A stretch of 64,000 nucleotides of DNA from Acestrorhynchus altus (GCA_034509495.1 CM067503.1:23790171-23854170); one strand, 5' to 3'. Numbered from the stretch's first letter, positions 1 to 12,104 are shown. Numbers and translations: made by a program. Notes: generated by a model not told the origin, from the sequence alone.

Positions 1-24
1 TGATGAACCTCACCAGTCCCAGAG

Positions 25-26
<2 letters not shown>

Positions 27-64
<38 letters not shown>
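27..64. repeat. (AC)19 microsatellite
   Basis: Uninterrupted AC dinucleotide run, likely polymorphic in length. Confidence 0.98.
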
Positions 65-66
<2 letters not shown>

Positions 67-535
67 CTTGGTGCATTCAAACACAGATTAATTTACACAT
101 AAAGTGCACAAGATAAACAGAAAGGTAAACTTCCCTTACCTACAATAAACCCCTCATACATAGTTCCCTAGTAATTGCCCCAAAGCAGCTGCAGCTGGCT
201 CACAATCAGCATGAGCTACTGGGAAACCAGCGGTTGTGCCCCCTAGTATGCCACACCATGTAGCCCATCTACTGTACTTCTGCCTGACTGATAGACATCA
301 TTTAAGATTTACTATTTCAGGGCACATAATTAACAAGTCAATTTGACTCTCACAATTGTCTTTTTTTTTTTTTTGCCAATCCTTATTCATTCCACTCATT
401 TACAGCAGGTCCCCAAGCACTGATCCACAGCCACACTAACACCACTCTTATTTTATTGGTGTTTTTTTTTAAAATCCATTATTCCTCATTTTCAAACATC
501 ATCCACAAAACATCAACCACATGGAACACACCTTA
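65..535. other. Unassigned AT-rich DNA
   Basis: No coding or transposon signature recognised. It contains a T14 homopolymer at 361-374. Confidence 0.6.
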
Positions 536-935
536 AACCACCCAGTAAACACCTATTACACCATGGCAATCTCCTAGAAACACCTTAACAACCAGAGCCT
601 TTCAAGTGCAACCACTTAGCAATACTTTTGCAACCAAAAGCTATATAACAGAGCAACATCTGAGATAAATCTAGCTACAGAATACTTCAGCAACCAACCT
701 TTTACCTTAACAACCACCTTGTAACACCTTAGCAAACCTACAGTTCTGCAGCTATGCCATATTAACACATTTAGCAACCCCCTAGAAATAACTTACTTAG
801 CAACACCATAACAACTGTATAGCAACACCCTGACAACCAGTTAGCAACTCTATAGCAACCACTCAGGATACCATTGCAACAACCTAGCAACCACTTACCA
901 ACATCATGGCAATGACTTAGCCCCACCGCAAACAA
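536..935 (+). repeat. Degenerate AGCAAC minisatellite
   Basis: About 400 bp built from imperfect copies of a short unit of the form TTAGCAACCACCTAGCAACA, with variants such as ATAGCAACACC. Copies are too diverged for a clean period; spacing is mostly 10-20 bp. The reverse-complement form of the same motif occurs at 49345-49515. No open frame runs through it. Confidence 0.8.
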
Positions 936-1690
936 CCTTAAAGTGGAATCATTTTTAGCTGCATATTTTTATGTTCCATAAAATATAGATAATTTTGTAC
1001 TATTTAATCTTCCTCTTGAGTTTCAGTCAATTTTGACCCATTTACATGTGCTCTAACAAATGTAGCTAACTTAACCTAATTACCATATGCTTTTATGATG
1101 CTGTCCACACAACATCTGAACACAGAATTTAATTTTGATCATTTTCATTCAGATGTTGATGGAAGGTACTGGAGACAACCACACCCAAACAGACTTTAAT
1201 TAATTGTTTTCCAAATTTATATTGCTTTTCTAACATTCTTTTTTGTAATATGGTGAAAATGTGGGTATATATTCTTTACTAATAAAATCATACCAGTCAG
1301 TTATGATTGGGAGCATAAAGGATGTATTTTGTGCCACTACTAAAAATACGTGTTCTTGTTAAACACTGGCACAAAGCTGTCTGTATCATCACAATTTATC
1401 ACCATATTTTAGTCATAATCCATACATTGTGTTTTCTGGTGTTTTTTTTTTACTCTTTTTTGGCCTACAGACCATAAATAGCAATTAGAGGTTCACACAA
1501 ACTTTAGTTGATATAAAGATGATACATGTTTTATTATGGATTCATAATCAGTTATACCAAGATGGTCATTTTTGACTGGGAATGTAAAAATATAAAGGAC
1601 CTATAAATGTCTCTAAAGTCAAATGGATTATTACTAATAATAATTTGCAGCACTACAAGATGCAATATTATGTGTGAAGCATTGATTACT
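936..1690. other. Unassigned AT-rich DNA
   Basis: Low-GC sequence with short homopolymers. No coding, RNA or mobile-element signal recognised. Confidence 0.6.
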
Positions 1691-1760
1691 CTGGTTCTGA
1701 GATATGAAGCCAGCATGTGACTGCCCACAAAGTGCAGATCTCAGGGGATAAGAGTTAATA
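1691..1760 (+). repeat. Tail fragment of the ~400-bp dispersed family
   Basis: It shares GAGATATGAAGCC, AGTGCAGATCTCAG and the TAAGAGTTAA ending with the end of the copy at 40590-40975. Only the last ~70 bp of the unit is present. Confidence 0.6.
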
Positions 1761-1879
1761 ATGTCTCAACTAATTAGTAATTGACACTAATTAAGACATT
1801 AACAATCACTACTAACAAATTAAGTAATAAAATAATTGAGACGCACCAGCCAATTGCACACAGCATACTATCCTATTTA

Positions 1880-1945
1880 CAATATGAGAAAATATTGGGA
1901 CACCTTCTCATTTATTGTTTCTTCTAAAATCAAAGGTATCAGCTG
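1880..1945 (+). mobile_element. Terminal fragment of a non-autonomous DNA transposon
   Basis: Contains AAATATTGGGACACC followed by TTGTTTCTTCTAAAATCAAA. From memory this is the terminal segment of a common teleost Tc1/mariner-like non-autonomous repeat; a related terminus in the opposite orientation lies at 40480-40510. No opposite end is found here. Confidence 0.5.
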
Positions 1946-2009
1946 CCACTTCTTGCTGGTGTGTATTGGTTCAATGCTGAGTGTGATTGTGATGTTTCTT
2001 TGGGTATTT

Positions 2010-2785
2010 TGAGAGGGAAAATTTAAATTCACTCATTAATCAAATATTTATTAGTGCTTAATAATGCTAATAATCAGTTTACTAATCAACTGATGTTGTG
2101 TCAACTGATTAGTAATAATATTACTAGATTATTTACTCATGTTTATTACTGTTATAAATACAGTTAATTAATGTACCCTTATTGTAAAGTGTTACCTCAG
2201 TATTAAACCATATGTTTGATAACATACATCTATTTTAAAGATGTAAAATATAACATTTTACTATGCCTGCATCCACAAATATTTTACTAATGCAAATACA
2301 TTAATAAATGCAATTCATTGAAATGGTTTGGGACACAGGTCCACTAAACTAAAATGGAAGACAGATAAAGTTAAAAGCACTGGACCATGGACAGGTCTGC
2401 AAGGAGAATCACCCATTATGAAGCAAGCAGATATGATATTGGTGGAGAGGGCAGGCAGTGCTGAAACTAGATTTTCCAGGCATAAATGACCCCATCCCCA
2501 TACACAAAACTAGCAGCAAGATTACACAACCATCTTATGACATCAAATCCTGCAACTGGTTTGTTTAGATACCTTTGATTTTTATTGTTAATACTTCAAT
2601 CAAACCATACCCAAATTCACTTACAAATAGACAAGGACCCACCTGCTAAAGGCTGCCTCAGTCCACTTGCTTGTGCACACAAGAGTTTCAAAGGAAGTTT
2701 TCACACAAACTCTAAGAACAGCACTAACAGGGCAGTCACGCCAGGGTTCATTTTAATTGAATCAAAGCTGACACCCTTAGAGCCA
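2010..2785. other. Unassigned AT-rich DNA
   Basis: Dominated by TAATA/ATTAG-rich sequence. The open frame starting at 2585 has no recognisable domain and runs into the minisatellite downstream, so I do not call it a gene. Confidence 0.6.
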
Positions 2786-2789
2786 CTGA

Positions 2790-3490
2790 GAAGAAAAAAG
2801 ACTCAAAAGAATAATATTCATAAAAACTATTTAGAGAAACCAAGACGCCCTAACACTAGAGGAACCCTTGTCCAGCACATTTTAGTAGATTACATGCTTC
2901 AACACACCCCTTACAACTCTAAAAGGGCTTGTTACTTAGCTGAATAGAATCAGTTGTGTTGGTTGAATGCTCTAAAATGTGCAGGTCAGGGTTGTGTCCA
3001 GGACCAGGGTTGACCACAGTCTTACAAGACCAAAGTCAAGACCCAAAAGAAGAATATCCTGTAGAACCATCCAGAGTAAAGAAGCTTCAAAAGAAGAATA
3101 TTTCTTAGAACTCCTAAGACTAACCAAGATTCAAAAGAGGAATATCTCTTAGAATCCAATCTTATCCATAAAGGGTCATTGTGGCTACAGGTTTTTGATT
3201 CAACAAAGCAGTAACTCACTTGAAGACCGAGATCAACTGATTAAAAAAATAGAATCAAGTGGGCTTCTGTTTGTTTGGAATGAAAACCTGCAGCCACACT
3301 GGCCTTTTGCAGATAAGATTGAACCACTTTCTTAGAAACTTAAAGAGGAATCAAGACTCAAAAGAATAATATCTCATAGGACCACTAAAAGAGAAACCAA
3401 AACTCAAAATGAGCTTATGTCTTAGAAGCACTAACAGAGAAGATGAGAAACTGTATATGAGTATGAGAATCACTGACAGAAATCAAGGCT
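2790..3490 (+). repeat. Degenerate ~46-50 bp minisatellite
   Basis: Repeated blocks with the frame 'ACCAAGACTCAAAAGAATAA' then 'TATCT(C/T)TTAGAA(C/T)CAC' recur at about 2795-2850, 3030-3160 and 3340-3490. A hAT-type terminal fragment at 2951-3020 interrupts the series. The units look like an old tandem array eroded by substitution and insertion. Confidence 0.7.
2951..3020 (+). mobile_element. hAT-type non-autonomous element, terminal fragment (copy 1)
   Basis: Shares CTAAAATGTGCAGG and TCCAGGACCAGGGTTGA with the fragments at 18150-18312 and 33101-33193. Better copies end in an ACACTG-like terminus, which suggests a hAT superfamily MITE. Confidence 0.55.
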
Positions 3491-4280
3491 CAGCCTTGGT
3501 GATTTTAAGAGCAAACATCATTCTATCATCTCCTCCTTCACTTTGTTAACTTGCAGTCACCCCAACAGATGAACTATTGTTTCTCTGCCTCTGCATTTCT
3601 TCTGATTTGATTGACGTTGCCTGAGGATCGTCGCCCAAAACTTTCTCTAAGGAACACAAACGGAGTCTACACTCTGCATACACGTGAGAAGGCAGGCAGG
3701 TCCCACAGTCACTTTGTGGATTTTTGCATATTTTCCTGAGAGACTTGGAGAAAAAAAACTCTCGCACTATCTCACATCCACCCACATCCAGACCACTTTT
3801 ATCATAAATAATCTGCTGGATCTGAATATCATGTGACAGTGTGGGAAGAGGCACCAGTGTTTCACAGCTTTATAAATTATAAATGGTATGTTATTATCAC
3901 GAATAAATTGCACACTCTCTTTTTTTCAGGTTTCACTTCCATTTATGGAGAAAATGAGGCATGTGGTTATTGTTGTAGTCCTTCCCTGTCATTCAGCTAC
4001 ATGCTGAGGATTTATAGAAGGTGGTTTCATATGTAGTGTACAATCCCAACTGCAATTAATTTGGGACATTATGTAAGACAATGTATTTAATGTTAATTTT
4101 GAATTAAATGCCTGCAACACATTCCAACACAACCATCTGGGGTTGTATAATGTCATACATATAGTCTTTCTACTGGACATAATTATTAAAATAAAGAGAG
4201 TGATCAGGGTCATCAGATGCATCACAGCACATTTACATAGAAAACCTTTTAATCTGTGAATTGTTTATAGCAGCTTAATG
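3491..4280. other. Unassigned sequence
   Basis: The short frames at 3546-3854 (minus) and 3833-4036 (plus) overlap each other and carry no recognised domain. No repeat family identified. Confidence 0.5.
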
Positions 4281-4282
4281 TA

Positions 4283-5095
4283 GTACCTTGACAAGGTATT
4301 CACTCCCTTGTTTTGCTACCTCACAACATGGAATTTAAATGGACTATTTGTGAGGGTTTGCATCACTTAATTTACAAAACATGCCTACAACTTTGAACAT
4401 TTGATTCTTTAAAATTGTGAAACACACAAAAAATAGGAAATAAAATAACAGCCTCTATGAGTTCTTGTCACTATGCTGCATCTTGCCACTGGGATTTCTG
4501 CCCATTCCTCAAGGCAAAATTGCTCCAGCTCCTTCAGAGATGGTTTCTGCTTGTAAACAGCAATTTTCAAGAGCAATGGAATTCCAATACATTTACATGT
4601 TTACCCCTTAAACCACTTGAGTGTTGCTTTAGCAGTATGCTTTGGGTCATTGTCCTGGCTCAAATCACTGACAGACTGAAATAGGTTTTGCTCAAAATGA
4701 TCTCTGTATTTAACACCATCCACCTTCGCCTTGACTTTGACAAGTCCCTGCTGATGAAAAACATAAGCACAATTTGGGGAGTCTCCCACATGCCCGTAGG
4801 CAAACTCAAAATGAGCCTTCCTGTTTTTGTCTGTAAGTGCTGTAAGTGCTGGTCACTCTTCCATAAAGCCCAGCACTATGGAGTGTAGGGCTTAATGTGG
4901 TCATATGAACAGATACTCCCAGTCTCTGCTTGGGAACCCTATACCTCCTTCAGGGTTACCTTTGGTCTCTGGGCTACCTGTCTGATGAATGTCCTCCTTG
5001 CATTTTGGTGGGTGGCCCTCTCTTGGCAGGTATGTTGTGGTACCAGGTTCTTTCCATTTGATGATAATGGGTTTGATGGTGTTCCATGTTTATAA
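4283..5095 (-). pseudogene. Tc1-like transposase relic (lineage 1)
   Basis: Minus-strand translation gives a broken Tc1/mariner (IS630-type) transposase. At 4601-4789 the catalytic-core motif QDNDPKHTAKAT is readable, carrying the second Asp of the DDE triad. Downstream out-of-frame pieces resemble the C-terminal ELEQF..EEWAKIPVA segment. Upstream minus-strand pieces (4690-5090) correspond to the N-terminal half. The sequence at about 4283-4420, with GGTATTCACTCCCTT, looks like the terminal inverted repeat region of this Tc1 type. Stops and frame changes make it inactive. The far end fades near 5095 without a visible partner TIR, so the element is truncated. Confidence 0.8.
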
Positions 5096-5224
5096 CCTTA
5101 TATTTTATAACTCTTATTATTTTGTCTAAAATTATACGTATGTATGTATTATATGTATGTATAATATGTAAATATGTTACTTGAGGAGTTTTAGAAAACT
5201 TGTGTTCTGTGATGCTCTTAATGA

Positions 5225-6118
5225 TTCATTTTCACACTTAGACCATTAACATGCCCTCCCCCGCACCACCATAAATGTAACCCTTAAATCATTAAGTGCC
5301 TAGGATGCTTAGGGTGCTAATAACCTGTGACCTAATTGCCCACTTTTCCACTTTTTCAATTGTTTGAACTCCAACTGACTGAACGCCACTGACTGGTGGC
5401 GTAATCATGTATTAATTCCTTATCACTAGATGGCAGCAGGTAGCGAACTGCATTGTACGTTAAGACAAGAGAATTAGTGATGCGTGAATGTGACAGGTGG
5501 CAGTGAGAGCATTGTGGCAAGCAAGACTGTGATGGAGAAGTTTTTGAAAAGAAAAAATGATAACTCCGATCTGGGCCCTGGACAAAATTCGGACCCAGTG
5601 AAGGCCCTAGTATGAGTGGATGTCAAAAGAAGGCAAATACCGTGAGCTTTAGGCAATACAGTGAGCAAGCTTAAACGCCATCTCCAAACAAAACACCCTT
5701 TGCTTCAAAACAAGAATGTGAGTAAAATATACTGAGATTGACATTTTGTACATGCAACTCTTTATTCTGTAACAGTGAAATCTTTCACAAACATTATTGC
5801 TTCTGTCAGAATAAGCATTATTTTCTGTATTCCTGCTTTTGGACAGAATAAGAGTTTGTAAAACACTTTGAAGTTTTCTGCTACCTCTTTAAGTTTAAGA
5901 CCACATTGTTATGGCACTGTTCCAGGTGTATCTTTCTAGTGGACATGTTAAGGGCACTTTTTATTCGAAAGAAGTATAAAAGATGATAAAATACATTTTT
6001 GTGTTTATTTGATTCCCATTCAAGACACTTTGATAAGAATGACTATATTGTTAATGTAGGCGGCTACAGAGTATCATTTGTTTAACACTTTTGGTTGGTG
6101 GTGTGCCTCCAAAACACT
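5225..6118 (+). pseudogene. hAT transposon relic with BED-finger remnant
   Basis: Plus-strand pieces at 5528-5720 read MEKFLKRK... and, after stops, SKLKRHLQTKHPLLQNKN. That is the H-x-K-H end of a BED-type zinc finger, of the kind found at the N-terminus of hAT transposases and of hAT-derived proteins such as the ZBED and FAM200 families. The right end near 6090-6118 (GGTGGTGTGCC...AAAACACTG) resembles a hAT terminal inverted repeat. The left end is uncertain. No catalytic core is present, so this is a short decayed or internally deleted copy. Confidence is good for hAT ancestry, lower for the exact boundaries. Confidence 0.6.
5423..5440 (+). promoter_or_regulatory. CTCF-like binding motif
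   Basis: TCACTAGATGGCAGCAGG differs by one base at its first position from a classic CCACTAGATGGCAGCA CTCF core. It lies in the 5' part of a hAT relic, so it may be repeat-borne. Occupancy is unknown. Confidence 0.4.
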
Positions 6119-7060
6119 GGTTTAGTATGTAATACATGTCAGAGAATTATTGATAGTGGCAAAATGTCAGGTCAAAAGAACTACCATAAAAACAATATTT
6201 TAGGAAATAGGCAGCATATTCATGAACATTTTGTGTAAAAACATTTTGGGAGGAAGCTTTTATAAGTATCAATTCTTCAGTTGTCACCACCTCTGTGAAC
6301 TTTGAAATCATTTTGAATGACTTTGTGTAATATATATAAAATATGCAAGGTGTACAGTGCATATATGGAAACAAAGCTGAAAAAAATGCCAATTTTACAT
6401 TAATAGAAATCAGCACATTTAAATATATCTACATATTTAGCTTACAGTTCTTGTTAAAGTTATAATGTGCATTTTAACTATTTTATTTTATTTTACTTTT
6501 TTATTTTTAAATGCAGTCTGAAGGTGAATTAATATGGGAACTTTTAAGATCCTGGTTAAGACACTGCCCTTAAAGTTTATCATTCAGTGCCTGGGGACTA
6601 CTGCTGTCAGTCCAGCTTAAACTATACTATCTGGATGTGAGAGATCAGCCATGATCTTATGAAAAGCCAGACATTTGAATGTATTACACCAGACAGACAT
6701 GTATGCCATTCATCTCTCCAAAGTCTTTAAATCTGGAATATTTTATCACTTCTGTAGCACTGTGAAAAAAATCTTCTCTTTTATGCTCTTTGAAATTCAG
6801 AATGAACAAGGTCAAATGTTTGAGGAAATGTCACCTGTGTGCTATCACATTTCATAGTGATGCTCCAGGAGAATGATATAGGACAGTTTCTTACACTGGT
6901 TGAGGAACCTTTCAAACATACTGTCTACACTCGTCTGTTCTTTGACATCTATAAAATATATGTTATTATAACGAAGGACGCATGAAGGACAGAGATCTCA
7001 TAGTCAGGAAAAGCATATTGTTGGCTTTAAGGGATATACCAACTATAATGTAGATTGGCT
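6119..7060. other. Unassigned AT-rich DNA
   Basis: Short frames on both strands lack recognisable domains. No repeat family identified. Confidence 0.6.
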
Positions 7061-7069
7061 GATAAAATG

Positions 7070-7440
7070 ATAACAAAAAAGCACAGAATATTACTACCAT
7101 GTTATTCCACAGTACAATGTGGATAATAATATGATGAAGAATATGATAACACAGTATGACATGGACAAACACTGACACAATGTGTCCTCAAATAACAGTG
7201 ATACAGTGTGACATGGAGTTTGACATTAAACGACACGGTTTGATTTGGAATAACATGGTCACACAGTATAACATGGAACAATATAGTGAAAGGATAACAT
7301 GGAATAGCAGTTACATGGCATTACATTGAATACTACAGTTATGCTATATGACATGAAATATCAGTGTCACATGATTAGGAATAACAATGGCACATTATCA
7401 CATGGAAAAGTGTGAGATGAAGTATAATATCATGGTGATC
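7070..7440 (+). repeat. Degenerate ~20-bp minisatellite
   Basis: Imperfect units built around CACAGTATAACATGGAATAA and variants such as ACAGTGTGACATGGA repeat for roughly 370 bp. Units differ by substitutions and small indels. Confidence 0.75.
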
Positions 7441-7614
7441 ATGTTGCTGGACCAGGATTAACTGTAATGGAAATAAATTTCAGGCTATGTATATATTACT
7501 CAATTATTTCAGTCGAGTAATTATTTTTTATACTTATGTTGGCTAATTAGTAAACCAAGTTGGGTATAGGCAGAAAATGTCACAGTAAAATAAGTACTAT
7601 ATTCTATTCTACTC

Positions 7615-7682
7615 TTATATTATATTATATTATATTATATTATATTATATTATATTATATTATATTATATTATATTATATTA
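7615..7682. repeat. (TATTA)n pentanucleotide array
   Basis: About 13 near-perfect 5-bp units. Confidence 0.95.
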
Positions 7683-7805
7683 CTCACCTCATGCAGTGTT
7701 TTGTTATCTGTTATAACTTTAATCAAGTCTACAGTGTCATGTTATTCTACTGTTTTCCAGTCACGTCATTGTTTTGTGATTTTCTCACATGCTTCTGAGC
7801 ATATG

Positions 7806-7848
7806 TGTTTTGTTTTGTTTTGTTTTGCTTTGTTTTGCTTTGTTTTGG
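7806..7848. repeat. (TTTTG)n pentanucleotide array
   Basis: Eight or so TTTTG units, some changed to CTTTG. Confidence 0.9.
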
Positions 7849-8232
7849 TCTTGTCTCCACCCTTGCACTGCTCATTCCCACCTGCTTCTTATTTGTTATC
7901 CATCCCATTTGTTATCAGGTCCAGGTGTGGCTAATGCTGTATAGTTATTTAAGAGCCTCTGTTTCAGTCTCTCCTGGTCAGTCCTTTGTTGTAGTTACTG
8001 TCTTTGTTTTGTGAGTATGTTGAGTTAGTCTGTTACCATGCAGTTCATTTGTCTACGTTCAGCATGAGCATTATCTTTTGTTGTTGTGTTAGTTTGTTAG
8101 TTCATTAGTACCATTTTCTATATTCCACTGTTTTTCTTTATTATATTAAATCCAAAACCCCTGCAAATACATTCACCTCCATTTTCTTCATCTTCATCTG
8201 CTCAGTGTGAACTCAGACATTACAACAGGGAG
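7849..8232 (+). other. Promoter- or LTR-like block, class uncertain
   Basis: It contains CCAGGTGTGGCTAATG, then TATAGTTATTTAAGAG (TATA-like), then 'CTCTCCTGGTCAGTCCTTTG', a T/G-rich stretch and TATTAAATCCAAAACCCC near the 3' part. From memory this order resembles terminal or 5' regions of some fish retroelements. No TG...CA boundaries or target duplication could be defined, so the class is left open. Confidence 0.3.
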
Positions 8233-8589
8233 TTCTGTCACTTAAAAAGGACACCAATGGAGTAGCAATACAACAGCATAAGTCTGTCATATTAATGATA
8301 TAAGGACACCTGTTAACTAACATTTGTACAGTTTACAGTCACTGTAAACAGAGCAGCAACATGGTCATTATTTTGTACCTATATACAGCATATTGTGTAT
8401 ATTCATTGTGTATATTTGTTGAATGCTTTGGGACAATAAAAACAATATTAACAATATTGTTAATTTGAACCCAGACACAGAGAAAACAGATACTCATTAC
8501 TTTGACGACTCATTCACTCTGGGTTGCTCACATGATCCTAACCAGTAAGCAAATGAGCTTGATGTAAAATGTTCCAATTTCTGTGATAT

Positions 8590-9005
8590 TGTATATCATT
8601 TGTGGGTGTCAGAAAGCCTTTACCAATATGCATAAATTCCATGACTCACAGGAGAGGTGGGATGTCTGCTAAGGTAACCATGCCCAATGTCTGGGATGAA
8701 AGGTTTACAGTCACCCAGTACAGGGCTGTGGAACAGTGGAATTGTGTTCTCTGGAATAATGGATCATCATCCAATGCCTTTGGAATGAGCTGGAGTTGCA
8801 GAAGACAGTCAGCAACAGTATGCCTTCACTGATGGTCTTTTGGGGCTGAATGCAATCAAATCCACCTTACAGCAATGTTCTAACATCTAGTGTAAAGCCT
8901 TCCAAGAAAATTACATTCTGTTACTGCAGCAAAGAGGGACAAACTCCTTGTTAGTACCGTTGATTTCCATAGCAAGCCTGGTTAAGCAGGTGTACATAAA
9001 CCCAT
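8590..9005 (+). pseudogene. Tc1/mariner-like relic (lineage 2)
   Basis: The plus-strand frame 8602-8832 contains VEQWNCVLWNNGSSSNAFG, which I read as a decayed VLW-[S/N]DES-type motif around the first catalytic Asp of a Tc1/mariner transposase, with that Asp changed to Asn. The following sequence to about 9005 (GCAAAGAGGGACAAACTCC, then GTTAAGCAGGTGTACATAAA) resembles the 3' end and terminus of a common fish non-autonomous relative. No complete domain survives. Confidence 0.5.
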
Positions 9006-10228
9006 ACTGTGATGCCACTCTCTTGCTTTTATTTCCCAGCTTCTACGGAATCATAATAACTTCAGCATTTGAGAAGATTCCACTGCTAAATATTTCTTTG
9101 GCATCTGTCAGCTCAGGTTCCCAGCAGCTGAAGGTGTTAACAGTGAAACACCTCTACTTTTTCCTCTATCCAGAGTGGAAACGGGGGAAATTCGTGTCGA
9201 GTTTGAGGTGCCGTCTCAGTCTGGGGTTTGGGTGAGTGACAAACACTGCTTAACATGGTGACACATGTCTGATAGCTACAGCCACATCTCTCCTATGACA
9301 TGTTTCTCTGTGCTTGAAAGCTCCTAGCACTCTTCTACGCTTCGTCTTTCGAATACCAATGCTGTGGATAAGCCTGTGCTGCAGAGAAGCATCCACTCAG
9401 GTATGACCGCATGTCAGGAATCAGTCTCATGAGCTGCAATTACACCACTTTCCCCCACTATTGGCAGCCCCTCACTGGATCTGGACTGCTGCTCTAATTT
9501 ACATGGCCTTTTCAATGGCTAACCAAAGGCCCCTTGTGCTGGAACAACAGAGATATGCGAATGGCAGCGGTGGTTATGTCATTTCTCATATACTTTCTTG
9601 TTTAAACTTTGAGTCACTATTTCAAACAGAATATAAACTGATATAAAATAAAATATTTTGTCAATGCAGGTTATCAGAAGTGTTATGCCACTAACTTAAA
9701 TTCCAAACAAATATAAAAGAACTAATCTAGCCGCCATAATGCCAAGCAATATCTGAAGCAGTTTTATTTTTGTGTCTTTATCCATGGTTGTAAGAGCAAG
9801 TTTTTTTTATCATTTGAGTTCACTTTACCCAGGTTTTACAGTGAACCCTTCACAAGTTTTTGAGTTAGTTAAACTCAAGTGTAAATAAACTATATTCAAT
9901 AAGCATTGGTTAGTGCTACACTAAATACCTATAAAACAATTAAGGCAATTTGCATGCTTGTTTTAAGTAAGGTTAACTACATATAGGAATGCTCAGGCTG
10001 ATTAGTGATGATGTACATGTAGACAGCTTTTCGATTTTTTACATTAAAACAAATGAAGATGATGTCATTATGTAACTGTGCAATTAGTTCTGTAGATACA
10101 TATGGATATATGTAGAATGTAAATTGAACCTTAAATAATAATTCAGATAATTCCTCATTAGTTCCAGTCAAAGAAGAACAAAGATGTCCTGCTTGCACTA
10201 CTACTTTATAAATCACATTACTTTAAAA

Positions 10229-10229
<1 letters not shown>
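9006..10229. other. Unassigned DNA
   Basis: Moderately complex sequence to about 9560, then AT-rich. Frames at 8948-9235, 9461-9646 and 9977-10216 show no known domain and no splice-bounded exon pattern I can defend. Confidence 0.5.

Positions 10230-10285
<56 letters not shown>
10230..10285. repeat. (TG)n microsatellite
   Basis: Uninterrupted run of about 28 units. Confidence 0.98.
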
Positions 10286-10288
<3 letters not shown>

Positions 10289-10653
10289 ATTTTGCACAAA
10301 ACAGAAACACACAAATGCAAGAATTGCCATGGAAACCAGCAGTGTCAGAATTTCTGATTGTATGAATACAAAAGGAAACAACATGGAGCAGATCAATAAA
10401 ATCTATCTGGTATACAGCCTGACTCGTTTATTCGATCCAGTCATGTCCAATTCACCAAACAGTGTGTTTATTGTAAACCTATAGAGCCTAACGGATTCGC
10501 AGTTAGAGCACAGCCTTGCTAATTTGCAGAAAACACAGCATAGCTCAGAGAGGGATGATTCTGTGACCCCGTTTACGCGGCGCACGCCACAGCCCTCCTG
10601 GGAAAAGCCTGTGGGTTTCCTGTGGCTCTGACATGCAGCGGCACAAAGAAAAA

Positions 10654-10656
<3 letters not shown>

Positions 10657-10701
<45 letters not shown>
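10657..10701. repeat. (CA)n microsatellite
   Basis: About 22 CA units after an A8 tract. Together with the TG run 370 bp upstream it forms inverted purine-pyrimidine arms. Confidence 0.98.
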
Positions 10702-10705
<4 letters not shown>

Positions 10706-11077
10706 TATAGACACATATACACATATATAAAATGAACAAAGGTTTGAAATGTAAAATACAGTCGTTATGCTGATTTATGAAAATGAAGTTTCGTTTCAAC
10801 AAAAAGAATGGTGTAGAGACTATAATAATAGCCCATAATAACCATAATTATGTTTTATTGGCCTCTCCTGGTGCAAAATTAGCACTTGAGCCTGAAAAGA
10901 ACAGCATGGACTCATAGCACTGAACAGGCTGAACTGATGAGAGTGGATGAATAATATACACAAGTCACAAATTTCTCATCTGCATCTCTGCAGTTCATAA
11001 GGGAAAAAAAAATCAAATGGATCAAGATGGATTAAAATTCTAGCGAGGACTGACACCTGTGGACAGATTAGAAAAGC

Positions 11078-11133
11078 CACACACACACACACACACATAC
11101 ATATGCACATATATATATATATATATATATATA
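11078..11133. repeat. (AC)n...(TA)n compound microsatellite
   Basis: AC run at 11078-11097, short spacer, TA run at 11109-11133. Confidence 0.95.
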
Positions 11134-11351
11134 CCCTATTAGAAAATTGGATCAACCTTTACACTATGAGTTAAAACAACAGGTAACATAATTCCATCCT
11201 GTTTTTTATGAGAAATTAGGTGCATTATATGTATCACATATCAGAATAGTTCCAGACTGGGGAGTTTGAGAAACTTTTTTGGCTCAGCATGTCATCCAGG
11301 CTGGATTAAAATGGAGCGTTTTTTAGAAGGTCGAATTGGAACGCACTAGAT

Positions 11352-11500
11352 CAGGGGTCGCAACCCGCGGATCCGGAGCCGCATGCGGCTTTTTCATCCT
11401 TACACCTCGCCGCTCTGGGTATGGCTTAGAAAATACTTTATTATTGTCCATCGTCAAAATAAGCATCATAGTTGTGGAAGCCAGTTTACTGGGCCAAACC
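11352..11500 (+). mobile_element. hAT terminus fragment
   Basis: Begins CAGGGGTCGCAACCCGCGG and continues GGAGCCGCATGCGGCTTTTT, a terminal segment typical of hAT elements in fish. The element fades after about 11500 and no partner end was found downstream. Confidence 0.6.
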
Positions 11501-11901
11501 CGCGGGTAAGAGCTGGATCTGGATCTGGATCTGACTGGATATAGCTGACAGCTGCATGTGACAGAAGATCTTGAAGATGCTGGATCTGGACAGGCTTAAA
11601 GACTTCTTTGAAATGCCCTGTACTTCCACGTGGGATCTTTAATTTGTGAACAACTAATTCATTTTTTCAGCATTATGCCCAGTGGCCACTAGGTTAGGGT
11701 TAATAAGGCTAAATTCCATGTTCACTACACTATCATACCAGACATTAACCTGAGTGGATGTGTTATTGAGAGGATGGAGTAGCAGACCTGAACACATTCA
11801 GCTTTGAAAGACTGAAATCCTTCAGAAACCTTGAGGCCCACTAAGTTAGGATTTCAGGCTTGCGTTTCAAGCTCAAGGAAACCCCACCCACCTGCTAGCT
11901 C

Positions 11902-11919
11902 CACACACACACACACACA

Positions 11920-11964
<45 letters not shown>
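11902..11964. repeat. (AC)n(TC)n compound microsatellite
   Basis: AC run 11902-11922 passes directly into a TC run 11923-11964, with further CTCT-rich sequence to about 11997. Confidence 0.97.
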
Positions 11965-11967
<3 letters not shown>

Positions 11968-12046
11968 TGCTCTCTTACTCGCTCTCTGTCTCTCTCTGCA
12001 GGATTTCAAGATGGAGGGAGTGAGCAGAACTGTCAAAAGGAGGGAG

Positions 12047-12048
<2 letters not shown>

Positions 12049-12102
<54 letters not shown>
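12049..12102. repeat. (AG)n microsatellite
   Basis: About 27 AG units. It is complementary to the TC run 85 bp upstream, followed by purine-rich sequence to about 12330. Confidence 0.97.
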
Positions 12103-12104
<2 letters not shown>

